64,000 nucleotides of DNA, taken from contig NZ_FMBW01000037.1 in assembly GCF_900091725.1 (NCBI RefSeq), forward strand, positions 62,001-126,000. Direction: 5' to 3'. The notes below the pieces were generated by a model that was not told the origin of the DNA, did not search any database, and saw only the letters and a program-made list of their open reading frames with translations. The stretch comes from Streptomyces sp. DvalAA-43. Lineage in GTDB: Bacteria > Actinomycetota > Actinomycetes > Streptomycetales > Streptomycetaceae. The translations under genes were made by a program, and so were the position numbers. Shown piece after piece: positions 8,212 to 15,814 of the stretch (positions are counted from its first letter, which is position 1; every line of letters starts with the position of its first letter).

Positions 8212-8232
8212 CGTGGTTAGGCAGACCTAACC
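8212..8232 (-). promoter_or_regulatory. Iron-box-like palindrome (DmdR/DtxR-type operator)
   Basis: GGTTAGG (8215-8221), four bases, then CCTAACC (8226-8232) form a perfect inverted repeat. The stretch TTAGGCAGACCTAA matches 12 of the last 14 bases of the actinobacterial iron box TTAGGTTAGGCTCACCTAA as I remember it, and 14 of 19 overall. It is 29-50 bases upstream of the small gene's ATG, the right place to repress it when iron is plentiful. Binding is inferred. Confidence 0.6.
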
Positions 8233-8313
8233 CGCTCTCGCCATCCATGTGACCACGCCTCCGCCACCCGGCGCAACAATTTGCCGACAGCCTGTCGGAA
8301 CCCGGTCCCGCGC

Positions 8314-8853
8314 TCAGACCTCGCGCAGTCCCGCCCAGCGCGCGCCGATCCCGACCAGCGTCACCTCGCGCCGCTCGTCGTCCGTGTCGCCGACCGCGCG
8401 GTCGATCACCACGTGCAGCCGGTCGTCGGACAGCTCCTCGACCTTGCCGTCGCCCCACTCCACGACCACCACGGACTCGGGCAGCGACACGTCGAGGTCC
8501 AGGTCCTCCATCTCGTCGAGCCCGCCGCCCAGGCGGTACGCGTCGACATGGACCAGTGCCGGGCCACCGGTCAGCGACGGGTGGACGCGGGCGATCACGA
8601 AGGTGGGGGACGTGACCGCGCCGCGCACGCCGAGGGCCTCGCCGAGCCCCCGGGTCAGCGTCGTCTTCCCGGCGCCGAGCTCGCCGGTGAGCATCACGAG
8701 GTCGCCGGGGAGCAGGACCGCGGCGATCCGGCGGCCCAGCTCCTGCATCTGTTCGGGGGACTCGACGGCCAGGCTCACGGTGACGGTGCCCGGTGCGGCG
8801 TCCCCGGCGGCCTCAGTCGTCAGGCTGTTGTGCGGTGCTTCCATGTCCGCCAA
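8314..8853 (-). CDS. tsaE: tRNA t6A biosynthesis ATPase TsaE
   Basis: TsaE is the P-loop ATPase that drives turnover of the TsaB-TsaD complex in t6A37 formation. In the 179 residues the Walker A motif is GELGAGKTTLTRGL at 57-70. It is followed by SPTFVIARVHP and HVDAYRLGGGLDEMEDLDLD, the conserved TsaE core. The start is uncertain between ATG 8853 and ATG 8844. Either one overlaps the 3' end of the upstream hydrolase gene by 30-40 bases, so coupling is likely. The N-terminal 25 residues are a non-conserved extension. It is encoded apart from tsaB-tsaD but in the same direction. Confidence 0.95.
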   Translation of the reverse strand: MADMEAPHNSLTTEAAGDAAPGTVTVSLAVESPEQMQELGRRIAAVLLPGDLVMLTGELGAGKTTLTRGLGEALGVRGAVTSPTFVIARVHPSLTGGPALVHVDAYRLGGGLDEMEDLDLDVSLPESVVVVEWGDGKVEELSDDRLHVVIDRAVGDTDDERREVTLVGIGARWAGLREV

Positions 8854-10069
8854 CGTTAGCCGTTGCCGGTACCGCTCCGACGCGTACGAGCAGGTCCGCC
8901 AGCCGGTCCGTGACCGTCTCGGGGTGCTCCAGCATCACCAGATGACCGCCGTCCGGCACGATGACCAGCTCCGCGTCCGGGAGCTGGTCCGCGATGGCCT
9001 CGCTGTGCGAGCTGGGCGTCACCAGGTCCTTGTCGCCCGCCAGGATCAGCACCGGGACGTCACGGAAGGCGGGCAGCGCGCCGCTCTTGTCGTGTTCGGT
9101 GAAGGCCGGATAGAACTCGGCGACCACATCGATCGGGGTGGACTCGATGAGCCGCTCGGCGAACCGCTCGACCACCGGATCGACGTCCCGCGAACCGAAC
9201 GAGTACCGCTTGATCAGCCCGGCGAAGAGATCCGCGGTCGCCCGGCGGCCCCGCTCCACCAGCTCCGGCTGGGAGCCGAGCGCCCGGAGCACCCCGGGCA
9301 GCACCCGCCGCACCGCGTTCACGCCCGCGACCGGCAGCCCGAAATCGACCTCGCCGAGCTTCCCGCTCGATGTGCCGACGAAGGCGACGGCGGCGACCCG
9401 GTCCCGGATCAGCCCGGGGTACTGGTCGGCGAGCGCCATCATCGTCATCCCGCCCATCGAGTGCCCGACCAGCACCAGTCGGCCCTCGGGGGCCGCCGCG
9501 TCGATCACCGCCTTCAGATCGCGGCCGAGCTGGTCGATGCCGACCGTCACCCCGTCCGCCTGGGCCCGGCCCCGCTCGGAGCGGCCGTGGCTGCGCTGGT
9601 CCCAGTGGACGGTACGCACCAGACCGCGCAGCGCCGCCCGCTGGAAGTGCCAGGAGTCCTGGCTGAGGCAGTAGCCGTGGCTGAAGACCACAGTGACGGG
9701 CACGGGGTCCTTGCGGCCGAAGAGCCTGCGGCGGCGCGGGCCGGTGCCGGTGGCGTCGCCCGCACCGTCCGCGGCGGCCCCCGCGCCACCGGCCGGTTCG
9801 ACCTCGTCGACCTCGTAGTACAGCTCGGTGCCGTCGTCGGCGGTGGCCCGGCCCGGCAGACCGCGCAGCGAGCCGTACGGTCCGGTGGCGTCCAGGGCCA
9901 GCCTGGCCCGTCTGCGCATGCCCCGGCCGACGGTGAGCCGCTCGACCGCGACACCGGCGGCCGCGCCCGCCGCGATCACGCCTATGGCGGCTCCGGCGAT
10001 GCCCGCCCGGCGCCAGCCGACCGCCGTAGCGGCCGTCGTCACCGCGTCCCCCGCGCTGATCTCGCTCAC
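8813..10069 (-). CDS. Alpha/beta hydrolase with N-terminal membrane anchor
   Basis: This protein of 418 residues starts at GTG with GAGGAG upstream. A hydrophobic, Ala/Gly-rich helix at about 23-42 probably anchors it in the membrane. The hydrolase domain includes VVFSHGYCLSQDSWHFQ (oxyanion region), DQRSHGRS, the nucleophile elbow LVGHSMGGMT (Ser204), the acid-strand region VLILAGDKDLVTP and the catalytic His in PDGGHLVMLEHP. An Ala/Gly/Pro-rich insertion at about 92-115 may be disordered. The substrate is not evident; lipid esters are plausible. It lies between alr and tsaE and overlaps tsaE. Confidence 0.88.
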   Translation of the reverse strand: MSEISAGDAVTTAATAVGWRRAGIAGAAIGVIAAGAAAGVAVERLTVGRGMRRRARLALDATGPYGSLRGLPGRATADDGTELYYEVDEVEPAGGAGAAADGAGDATGTGPRRRRLFGRKDPVPVTVVFSHGYCLSQDSWHFQRAALRGLVRTVHWDQRSHGRSERGRAQADGVTVGIDQLGRDLKAVIDAAAPEGRLVLVGHSMGGMTMMALADQYPGLIRDRVAAVAFVGTSSGKLGEVDFGLPVAGVNAVRRVLPGVLRALGSQPELVERGRRATADLFAGLIKRYSFGSRDVDPVVERFAERLIESTPIDVVAEFYPAFTEHDKSGALPAFRDVPVLILAGDKDLVTPSSHSEAIADQLPDAELVIVPDGGHLVMLEHPETVTDRLADLLVRVGAVPATANVGGHGSTAQQPDD

Positions 10070-10162
10070 CGTGCCGCGCTCCTCGTCGGTCGTATCCGTC
10101 AGGTCAGGGCCGGTCGGTTCCGGTCGTGATCAGATCGTGCCCGGTCGGCGGCGCACCATCGA

Positions 10163-11317
10163 TCAGGACTCGGCCGGGGTCGCGTGGAGATGCACGCGCG
10201 GTACGCGGGCACCGATCCGGGTGACGATCTCGTACGCGATCGTGTCGGCGGCCCGCGCCCAGTCCTCGGCGCTCGGCTCGCCCCGGTCCCCCGGGCCGAA
10301 GAGCACCGCCTCGCTGCCCACCTCGACCTCGTCCCCGTGGAGGTCGACGACGAACTGGTCCATCGCCACCCGGCCGGCGATCCGCCGGGTGACGCCGCCG
10401 ACCAGGACCGGGGCCCGGCCGGAGGCATGGCGCGGGATGCCGTCCGCGTAGCCGACCGGCACCAGGCCCAGGGTCGTCTCGGCGGAGGTCGTGTAGTGGT
10501 GGCCGTAGCTGATCCCGTGGCCGGCCGGCACCCGCTTGACCAGGGCGACCGACGCGACGAGCCGCATGACGGGGCGCAGTCCGAAATCGGCCGGGGTGCC
10601 CAGCTCGGGGCTGGGCGAGATGCCGTACATCGCGATCCCGGTCCGTACGAGGTCGAAGTGGGCCTCGGGGATCGTCAGCGTCGCCGGGGAGTTGGCCAGG
10701 TGGCGCACCTCGGGTTCGACGCCCTCCTTCTCCGCGTACGCCACCATGTCCCGGAACACGGCCAGCTGGGCGGCGATGGAGGGGTGGCCGGGCTCGTCGG
10801 CGCAGGCGAAGTGGGACCACAGGCCGGTGATCCGGACGGTGCCCGCCCGCTCGGCGCCACGGGCGGCGGCGACCAGCTCCGGCCAGTCGGCGGGCTGGCA
10901 GCCGTTGCGCCCGAGGCCGGTGTCCGCCTTGAGCTGGATCCTGGCCGGGAGGCCCGCCTCCGCGGCCGCGGCGACGACCTCGTCCAGGGCCCACATTCCG
11001 CTCACCGACACATCGATGTCTGCCTCGATCGCCTCGCGCCAGGGGCCGCCGGGGGTCCACAGCCAGCACATCACCCGGCCGCCCAGTCCGGCCGCCCGCA
11101 GGGCCAGTGCCTCCTGCGGTGTCGCGGTGCCCAGCCAGGTCGCCCCGGCCTCCAGCGCGGCGCGGGCGCAGGGCACCGCCCCGTGCCCGTACGCGTCGGA
11201 CTTGACGACGGCCATGAGCTGCGCGCCGCCCGCCCGCGCGCGCAGTACGCGCACGTTGGCGCGCAGTGCGTCGAGGTCGATCTCGGCACGGGCTCTCAAG
11301 GACGCTGTCTCGTTCAT
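10163..11317 (-). CDS. alr: Alanine racemase
   Basis: This PLP enzyme interconverts L- and D-alanine for peptidoglycan. The 384 residues start at ATG 11317, chosen because translation upstream of it is low-complexity. Lys39 in AVVKSDAYGHG is the PLP lysine. The catalytic Tyr of the partner subunit is in GHGISYGHHYTT. Arg and phosphate contacts appear as RTGIAMYG and VGYADGIPR. The length is typical. It precedes the hydrolase-tsaE genes and follows the DUF488 gene, as in other Streptomyces. Confidence 0.97.
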   Translation of the reverse strand: MNETASLRARAEIDLDALRANVRVLRARAGGAQLMAVVKSDAYGHGAVPCARAALEAGATWLGTATPQEALALRAAGLGGRVMCWLWTPGGPWREAIEADIDVSVSGMWALDEVVAAAAEAGLPARIQLKADTGLGRNGCQPADWPELVAAARGAERAGTVRITGLWSHFACADEPGHPSIAAQLAVFRDMVAYAEKEGVEPEVRHLANSPATLTIPEAHFDLVRTGIAMYGISPSPELGTPADFGLRPVMRLVASVALVKRVPAGHGISYGHHYTTSAETTLGLVPVGYADGIPRHASGRAPVLVGGVTRRIAGRVAMDQFVVDLHGDEVEVGSEAVLFGPGDRGEPSAEDWARAADTIAYEIVTRIGARVPRVHLHATPAES

Positions 11318-11414
11318 CGCGCCCAGTCTCTCAGAGGCGTGCGGCAGGGCCCTCGGGCGGCGGGTCGGAAGGGTCCCGGCGCAGCGGGCGGCCGTCCGGT
11401 GCCGGGTGTGCGCC

Positions 11415-11798
11415 TCAGTGATGGCGCAGCTCGTGTTCCAGCTGGTCGACGATGACCGGGACATGGCTGTGCGGTACGTCCTTGACGGCGGTGACCAGGG
11501 TCACCGGGCCACCCGCCCGGACCAGTTCGACCAGTTCGCCGACGGCCGCCGTGTGGGCGGGATCGGCCAGTTCGGCGCGGTAGCGCTCGACGAACGCGTC
11601 GTAGCGGGTGGCGGTGCGGTCCTGGTGGTACCAGTCGCGGAGCTCGTTCGACGGGGTGATGTCCTTGAGCCACCTGTCGATCGCGGCCTTCTCCTTGGAC
11701 TCGCCGCGCGGCCAGAGCCGGTCGACGAGGACCCGGGTGCCGTCGCCGTCCTCCTTCGGCTCGTACACCCGGCGTACGCGTACCTCGCTGCTGCCCAC
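11415..11798 (-). CDS. DUF488 (YeaO-like) family protein
   Basis: This small cytosolic protein of 127 residues carries the DUF488 signature VRRVYEPKEDGDGTRVLVDRLWPRG and SNELRDWYHQD. The GTG at 11798 is preferred because AGGAGGG lies at the right distance, although the frame stays open further upstream. The family has no established activity. It lies 48 bases downstream of the NAD(P)HX repair gene and 97 bases upstream of alr. Confidence 0.85.
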   Translation of the reverse strand: MGSSEVRVRRVYEPKEDGDGTRVLVDRLWPRGESKEKAAIDRWLKDITPSNELRDWYHQDRTATRYDAFVERYRAELADPAHTAAVGELVELVRAGGPVTLVTAVKDVPHSHVPVIVDQLEHELRHH

Positions 11799-11846
11799 GG
11801 TCGGCCCTCCTGTCGGCTGCGGTCGGTCCCCGCTGCCCAGGATCAC

Positions 11847-13298
11847 TCAGGCCCGTACGTCCCGCCACGCCGCCGGGATCGCCTCCGCGACGTCCTGTGC
11901 GGCGACCGGCGAGCCGTCGGAGGCGTGGCGGGCGGCGAGTCCGTGCAGATGGGCGGCGGCCGACGCGGCGTCGCGCGGGGCGAGGCCCGCGGCCAGCAGC
12001 GAGCCGGTCAGCCCGGAGAGCACGTCACCGCTGCCGGCCGTGGCCAGCCAGGAGGTGCCGGTCGGATTGACCCGTACGGGAGTGCCCGGTTCGTCGGCGG
12101 CGACCAAGGTCGTCGAGCCCTTGAGCAGGACCGTGGCGCGGTAGCGGGCGGCCAGCTCCCGTACGGCGGCGAGCCGCCCGGCCTCGACCTCCTCGCGCGG
12201 GACGCCGAGCAGCGCGGCGGCCTCACCGGCGTGCGGGGTGAGGACGGTCGGCGCGGTGCGCGCGCGGACGGCACCGGCGTCCAGCAGCCGCAGCCCGTCC
12301 GCGTCCACCAGCACCGCGACCTCCGCCGCCAGCACGTCCCGGACCGCCTCGGCGGCCTCCGTGCCGTCACCGAGTCCGGGCCCCACGACCCAGGCCTGCA
12401 CCCGCCCCGCCTTCGACGGCGGCCCCGGGTGGACCAGCGTCTCCGGGTGCCGGGCGATCACCGCGTCCGCGCCCGGACCGACGTACCGCACGGCCCCCGC
12501 GCCGCCCCGCAGCGCCCCGGAGACGGCCAGCACCGCCGCGCCCGGGTACCGCGCGGAACCGGCGACGACGCCGACGACCCCGCGCCGGTACTTGTCGCTC
12601 TCCGCGCCGGGGACGGGCAGGAGCGCGGCGACGTCCGCGTACTGGAGCACCTCCAGGTCGGGGGTGTCCGGCAGTTCGGGCCCGAGCCCGATGTCGACGA
12701 GGTGCAGCGCGCCCGCCCGTTCGGCGGCCGGGTCGATGAGCAGGCCCGGCTTGTACGTGCCGAAGGTGACGGTCGCGTCGGCGCGCACCGCGTCGCCGAG
12801 CACCTCGCCGGTGTCGGCCTCGACCCCGCTGGGCAGGTCCACGGCGAGCAGCGGCGCGCCGGTCGCCGCGAAGGCCCGCACCAGCTCGGCGGCGCCCGGC
12901 CGCAGCCCGCCCCGGCCGCCGATGCCGGTGATCCCGTCCACCACCAGGTCGATGTGGCCGCCCCAGGCGTCCGCGCCCTCCGCGATCCGCCCGCCGGCCG
13001 CGAGCAGGGCCGCGAGACCGCCCTCGTGGGCCCGCTCGGGCGCGGTGAGCACGGCGCGCACACCGGCGCCCCGGCGGGCGAGCCGGGCGCCCGCGTACAG
13101 CGCGTCGCCCCCGTTGTCGCCGCTGCCGACGAGGAGGACGACCCGGGACCCGTACACCCGGCCGCGCCGTCGCAGCACATCGGCGCAGGCCGCCGCGAGC
13201 CCGGCGGCGGCGCGCTGCATCAGCGCGCCCTCGGGCAGTCTGGCCATCAGGGCCCGCTCGGCGGCCCGTACGGTCTGAACGCTGTAGGCGGTACGCAT
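11847..13298 (-). CDS. nnr: Bifunctional NAD(P)H-hydrate epimerase / ADP-dependent dehydratase
   Basis: This enzyme repairs NADHX and NADPHX, the hydrated damaged cofactors. In the 483 residues, the N-terminal epimerase domain (about 1-210) has VVLLVGSGDNGGDALYAGARL and VDGITGIGGRGG. The C-terminal ribokinase-like dehydratase (about 225-483) has RGVVGVVAGSARYPGAAVLA, VLTPHAGEAAALLG and GSGDVLSGLTGSLLAAGL, where the Asp of GSGD is catalytic. The start MRTAYSVQTVRAAE is typical, and it lies four bases after the acpS stop, so the two are co-transcribed. Confidence 0.95.
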   Translation of the reverse strand: MRTAYSVQTVRAAERALMARLPEGALMQRAAAGLAAACADVLRRRGRVYGSRVVLLVGSGDNGGDALYAGARLARRGAGVRAVLTAPERAHEGGLAALLAAGGRIAEGADAWGGHIDLVVDGITGIGGRGGLRPGAAELVRAFAATGAPLLAVDLPSGVEADTGEVLGDAVRADATVTFGTYKPGLLIDPAAERAGALHLVDIGLGPELPDTPDLEVLQYADVAALLPVPGAESDKYRRGVVGVVAGSARYPGAAVLAVSGALRGGAGAVRYVGPGADAVIARHPETLVHPGPPSKAGRVQAWVVGPGLGDGTEAAEAVRDVLAAEVAVLVDADGLRLLDAGAVRARTAPTVLTPHAGEAAALLGVPREEVEAGRLAAVRELAARYRATVLLKGSTTLVAADEPGTPVRVNPTGTSWLATAGSGDVLSGLTGSLLAAGLAPRDAASAAAHLHGLAARHASDGSPVAAQDVAEAIPAAWRDVRA

Positions 13299-13302
13299 GT
13301 GC

Positions 13303-13671
13303 TCAACCCTCCGCGATCACCACGGCCGACGCCACCCCCGCGTCATGGCTGAGGGAGACGTGCCAGTGCCGTACGCCCAGCTCGGCGGCGCGGGCGGCGA
13401 CCGTGCCGCGGACCCGCAGCCGGGGCTGCCCGCTCTCCTCGACGTACACCTCGGCGTCCGTCCAGTGGAGTCCGGCGGGTGCGCCGAGCGCTTTCGCGAG
13501 GGCCTCCTTCGCGGCGAACCTGGCGGCGAGCGAGGCGATGCCGCGCCGCTCGCCGCTGGGCAGCAGCAACTCCTTCTCCACGAAGAGCCGGTAGGCCAGC
13601 TGCGGCGTACGTTCCAGTGCCTCGTCGAACCGTTCGATCTCGGCCACGTCGATCCCGACCCCGATGATCAC
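13303..13671 (-). CDS. acpS: Holo-acyl-carrier-protein synthase AcpS
   Basis: AcpS moves 4'-phosphopantetheine from CoA to the Ser of acyl carrier proteins. The 122 residues start at GTG 13671, giving [15 protein letters not shown] with the metal-binding Asp; a GAGGGAA precedes it. The second motif is [14 protein letters not shown]. The length fits the bacterial AcpS class. It opens the acpS-nnr pair and lies about 60 bases downstream of glmS, separated by a hairpin. Confidence 0.95.
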   Translation of the reverse strand: MIIGVGIDVAEIERFDEALERTPQLAYRLFVEKELLLPSGERRGIASLAARFAAKEALAKALGAPAGLHWTDAEVYVEESGQPRLRVRGTVAARAAELGVRHWHVSLSHDAGVASAVVIAEG

Positions 13672-13689
13672 GTGTGTTCCCTCATTCCT

Positions 13690-13721
13690 GGCTGGCTTGC
13701 GTGCGTGCAAGCAAGCTAGCC
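13690..13721 (-). terminator. Hairpin between glmS and acpS
   Basis: GGCTGGCTTGC (13690-13700) pairs with GCAAGCTAGCC (13711-13721), with one G-T wobble and a partly paired loop. It lies 11 bases past the glmS stop and just upstream of the acpS start. It may end most glmS transcripts while allowing some read-through into acpS. There is no U-run. Confidence 0.5.
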
Positions 13722-13731
13722 GGAGCGCGGG

Positions 13732-15579
13732 CTACTCCACGGTCACGGACTTCGCCAGATTGCGCGGCTGGTCCACGTCGTTGCCGCGGGCCGTCGCCAG
13801 TTCGCAGGCGAAGACCTGCAGGGGCACGGTCGACACCAGCGGCTGGAGCAGCGTGGGCGTGATGGGGATCCGGATCAGGTGGTCGGCGTACGGGACGACC
13901 GCCTCGTCGCCCTCCTCGGCGATGACGACGGTGCGGGCGCCGCGGGCCCTGATCTCCTGGATGTTGGACACGATCTTGTCGTGCAGCACGGACCGGCCGC
14001 GCGGCGAGGGCACCACCACGACGACCGGGAGGCCCTCCTCGATGAGGGCGATCGGGCCGTGCTTGAGCTCCCCTGCGGCGAAGCCCTCGGCGTGCATGTA
14101 GGCGAGCTCCTTGAGCTTCAACGCGCCTTCCAGGGCCACCGGATAGCCGACATGGCGGCCCAGGAAGAGCACGGTGCCGTGACCGGCGAGGGAGCGGGCG
14201 AGCGCGCGTACCGGCTCCATGGTCTCCAGGACCCGTCCGACCGCGCCGGAGATCTCGGAGAGCTGGCGGATGACGGTGCGGATCTCGTCGCCCCACTTCG
14301 TCCCGCGGAGCTGTCCGAGGTACAGGGCGACGAGGTAGCAGGCGACCAGCTGGGTGAGGAAGGCCTTGGTGGAGGCGACGGCGACCTCGGGCCCGGCGTG
14401 CGTGTAGAGCACGGCGTCGGACTCCCGGGGGATGGTGGAGCCGTTCGTGTTGCAGATGGCGAGGACCTTGGCGCCCTGCTCGCGGGCGTGCCGCAGGGCC
14501 ATCAGGGTGTCCATGGTCTCTCCGGACTGCGAGATGGCGATGACGAGGGTGCGGTGGTCGAGGATCGGGTCGCGGTAGCGGAACTCGCTGGCCAGCTCGG
14601 TCTCGCAGGGGATCCGGGTCCAGTGCTCGATGGCGTACTTGGCGATCATCCCGGAGTGGAAGGCGGTGCCGCAGGCGACGATGACGACCTTGTCGACCTC
14701 GCGCAGCTCGTGCGGCGGGATGCGCACCTCGTCGAGGCGGAGCGAGCCCTCGCCGTCGATCCGTCCGAGGAGCGTGTCGGCGACGGCCCTGGGCTGTTCG
14801 GCGATCTCCTTGAGCATGAAGGAGGCGTGGCCGCCCTTCTCGGCGGCGGAGACGTCCCAGTCCACGTGGTACTTGCGGACCTCGGCGGGCCGCCCGTCGA
14901 AGTCGGTGACGGTGACCCCCTCGCGGCGCAGCTCCACCACCTGGTCCTGCCCCAGCTCGATCGCGGAGCGGGTGTGCGCGATGAACGCGGAGACGTCGGA
15001 GGCCAGGAAGGACTCGTCCTCCCCCACTCCGACCACGAGCGGCGAATTGCGCCGGGCCCCGACCACCGTGCCGGGCGCGTCCGCGTGCACGGCGACGAGG
15101 GTGAAGGCGCCCTCCAGCCGGCGGCAGACCTGCCGCATCGCCTCCGCCGGGTCGGCGCAGGCGGAGTACGCCTCGGCGAGCAGATGGGCGACGACCTCGG
15201 TGTCGGTGTCGGAGGCCAGCTCGTGGCCGCGCTCGGCGAGTTCGGCGCGCAGGGCGGCGAAGTTCTCGATGATCCCGTTGTGCACGACGGCGACGCGGCC
15301 CGCGTTGTCGAGGTGCGGGTGGGCGTTGGTGTCCGTGGGGGCGCCGTGGGTGGCCCAGCGGGTGTGTCCGATGCCGGTGGTCCCGGCCGGGAGCGGCGCC
15401 TCGACGAGGGCCTTCTCCAGGTTGACGAGCTTGCCGGCCTTCTTGACGGCGGCCAGACCGCCGTCCGCGAGCACGGCGAGGCCCGCCGAGTCGTAGCCCC
15501 GGTACTCAAGGCGCTTGAGACCCGCGACGACGACGTCCTGCGCCGACTGCCCACCGACGTAACCGACGATTCCGCACAT
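13732..15579 (-). CDS. glmS: Glutamine-fructose-6-phosphate aminotransferase
   Basis: GlmS makes glucosamine-6-phosphate, the first committed step to UDP-GlcNAc for the cell wall. The ATG at 15579 is required because it puts the catalytic Cys at position 2 (MCGIVGYVG). An AGGAAGGG lies just upstream. Within 615 residues there is an N-terminal Ntn glutaminase domain (about 1-240; HTRWATHG, VHNGIIENF) and two SIS sugar-isomerase domains (TAFHSGMIAKY, ISQSGETMDTL, LKLKELAYMHAEGFAAGELKHGPIAL). The end is the standard PRNLAKSVTVE. It works upstream of glmM, also in this window. Confidence 0.98.
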   Translation of the reverse strand: MCGIVGYVGGQSAQDVVVAGLKRLEYRGYDSAGLAVLADGGLAAVKKAGKLVNLEKALVEAPLPAGTTGIGHTRWATHGAPTDTNAHPHLDNAGRVAVVHNGIIENFAALRAELAERGHELASDTDTEVVAHLLAEAYSACADPAEAMRQVCRRLEGAFTLVAVHADAPGTVVGARRNSPLVVGVGEDESFLASDVSAFIAHTRSAIELGQDQVVELRREGVTVTDFDGRPAEVRKYHVDWDVSAAEKGGHASFMLKEIAEQPRAVADTLLGRIDGEGSLRLDEVRIPPHELREVDKVVIVACGTAFHSGMIAKYAIEHWTRIPCETELASEFRYRDPILDHRTLVIAISQSGETMDTLMALRHAREQGAKVLAICNTNGSTIPRESDAVLYTHAGPEVAVASTKAFLTQLVACYLVALYLGQLRGTKWGDEIRTVIRQLSEISGAVGRVLETMEPVRALARSLAGHGTVLFLGRHVGYPVALEGALKLKELAYMHAEGFAAGELKHGPIALIEEGLPVVVVVPSPRGRSVLHDKIVSNIQEIRARGARTVVIAEEGDEAVVPYADHLIRIPITPTLLQPLVSTVPLQVFACELATARGNDVDQPRNLAKSVTVE

Positions 15580-15814
15580 ACCGTTCCCTTCCTGGCCATC
15601 CACCCCTCTTCTTCGCATCGTCGCAGAAGGCGAACGGAGCGGCAGGGAGGACGGCGTGACGGGCGGCGGACGGCGAGGAGGACCGTGCGGCGGGGAGTGG
15701 GCCCCGGACCCGGTCGCGCGGGTGGGTCCGCGGGCCCTGTCCCCGGTCCGGACGCGTTCCTACGCTCGAAGGCTCGTGGGAGACGCACGGGGGCTGACCG
15801 AAGGGCGGGGCGGC

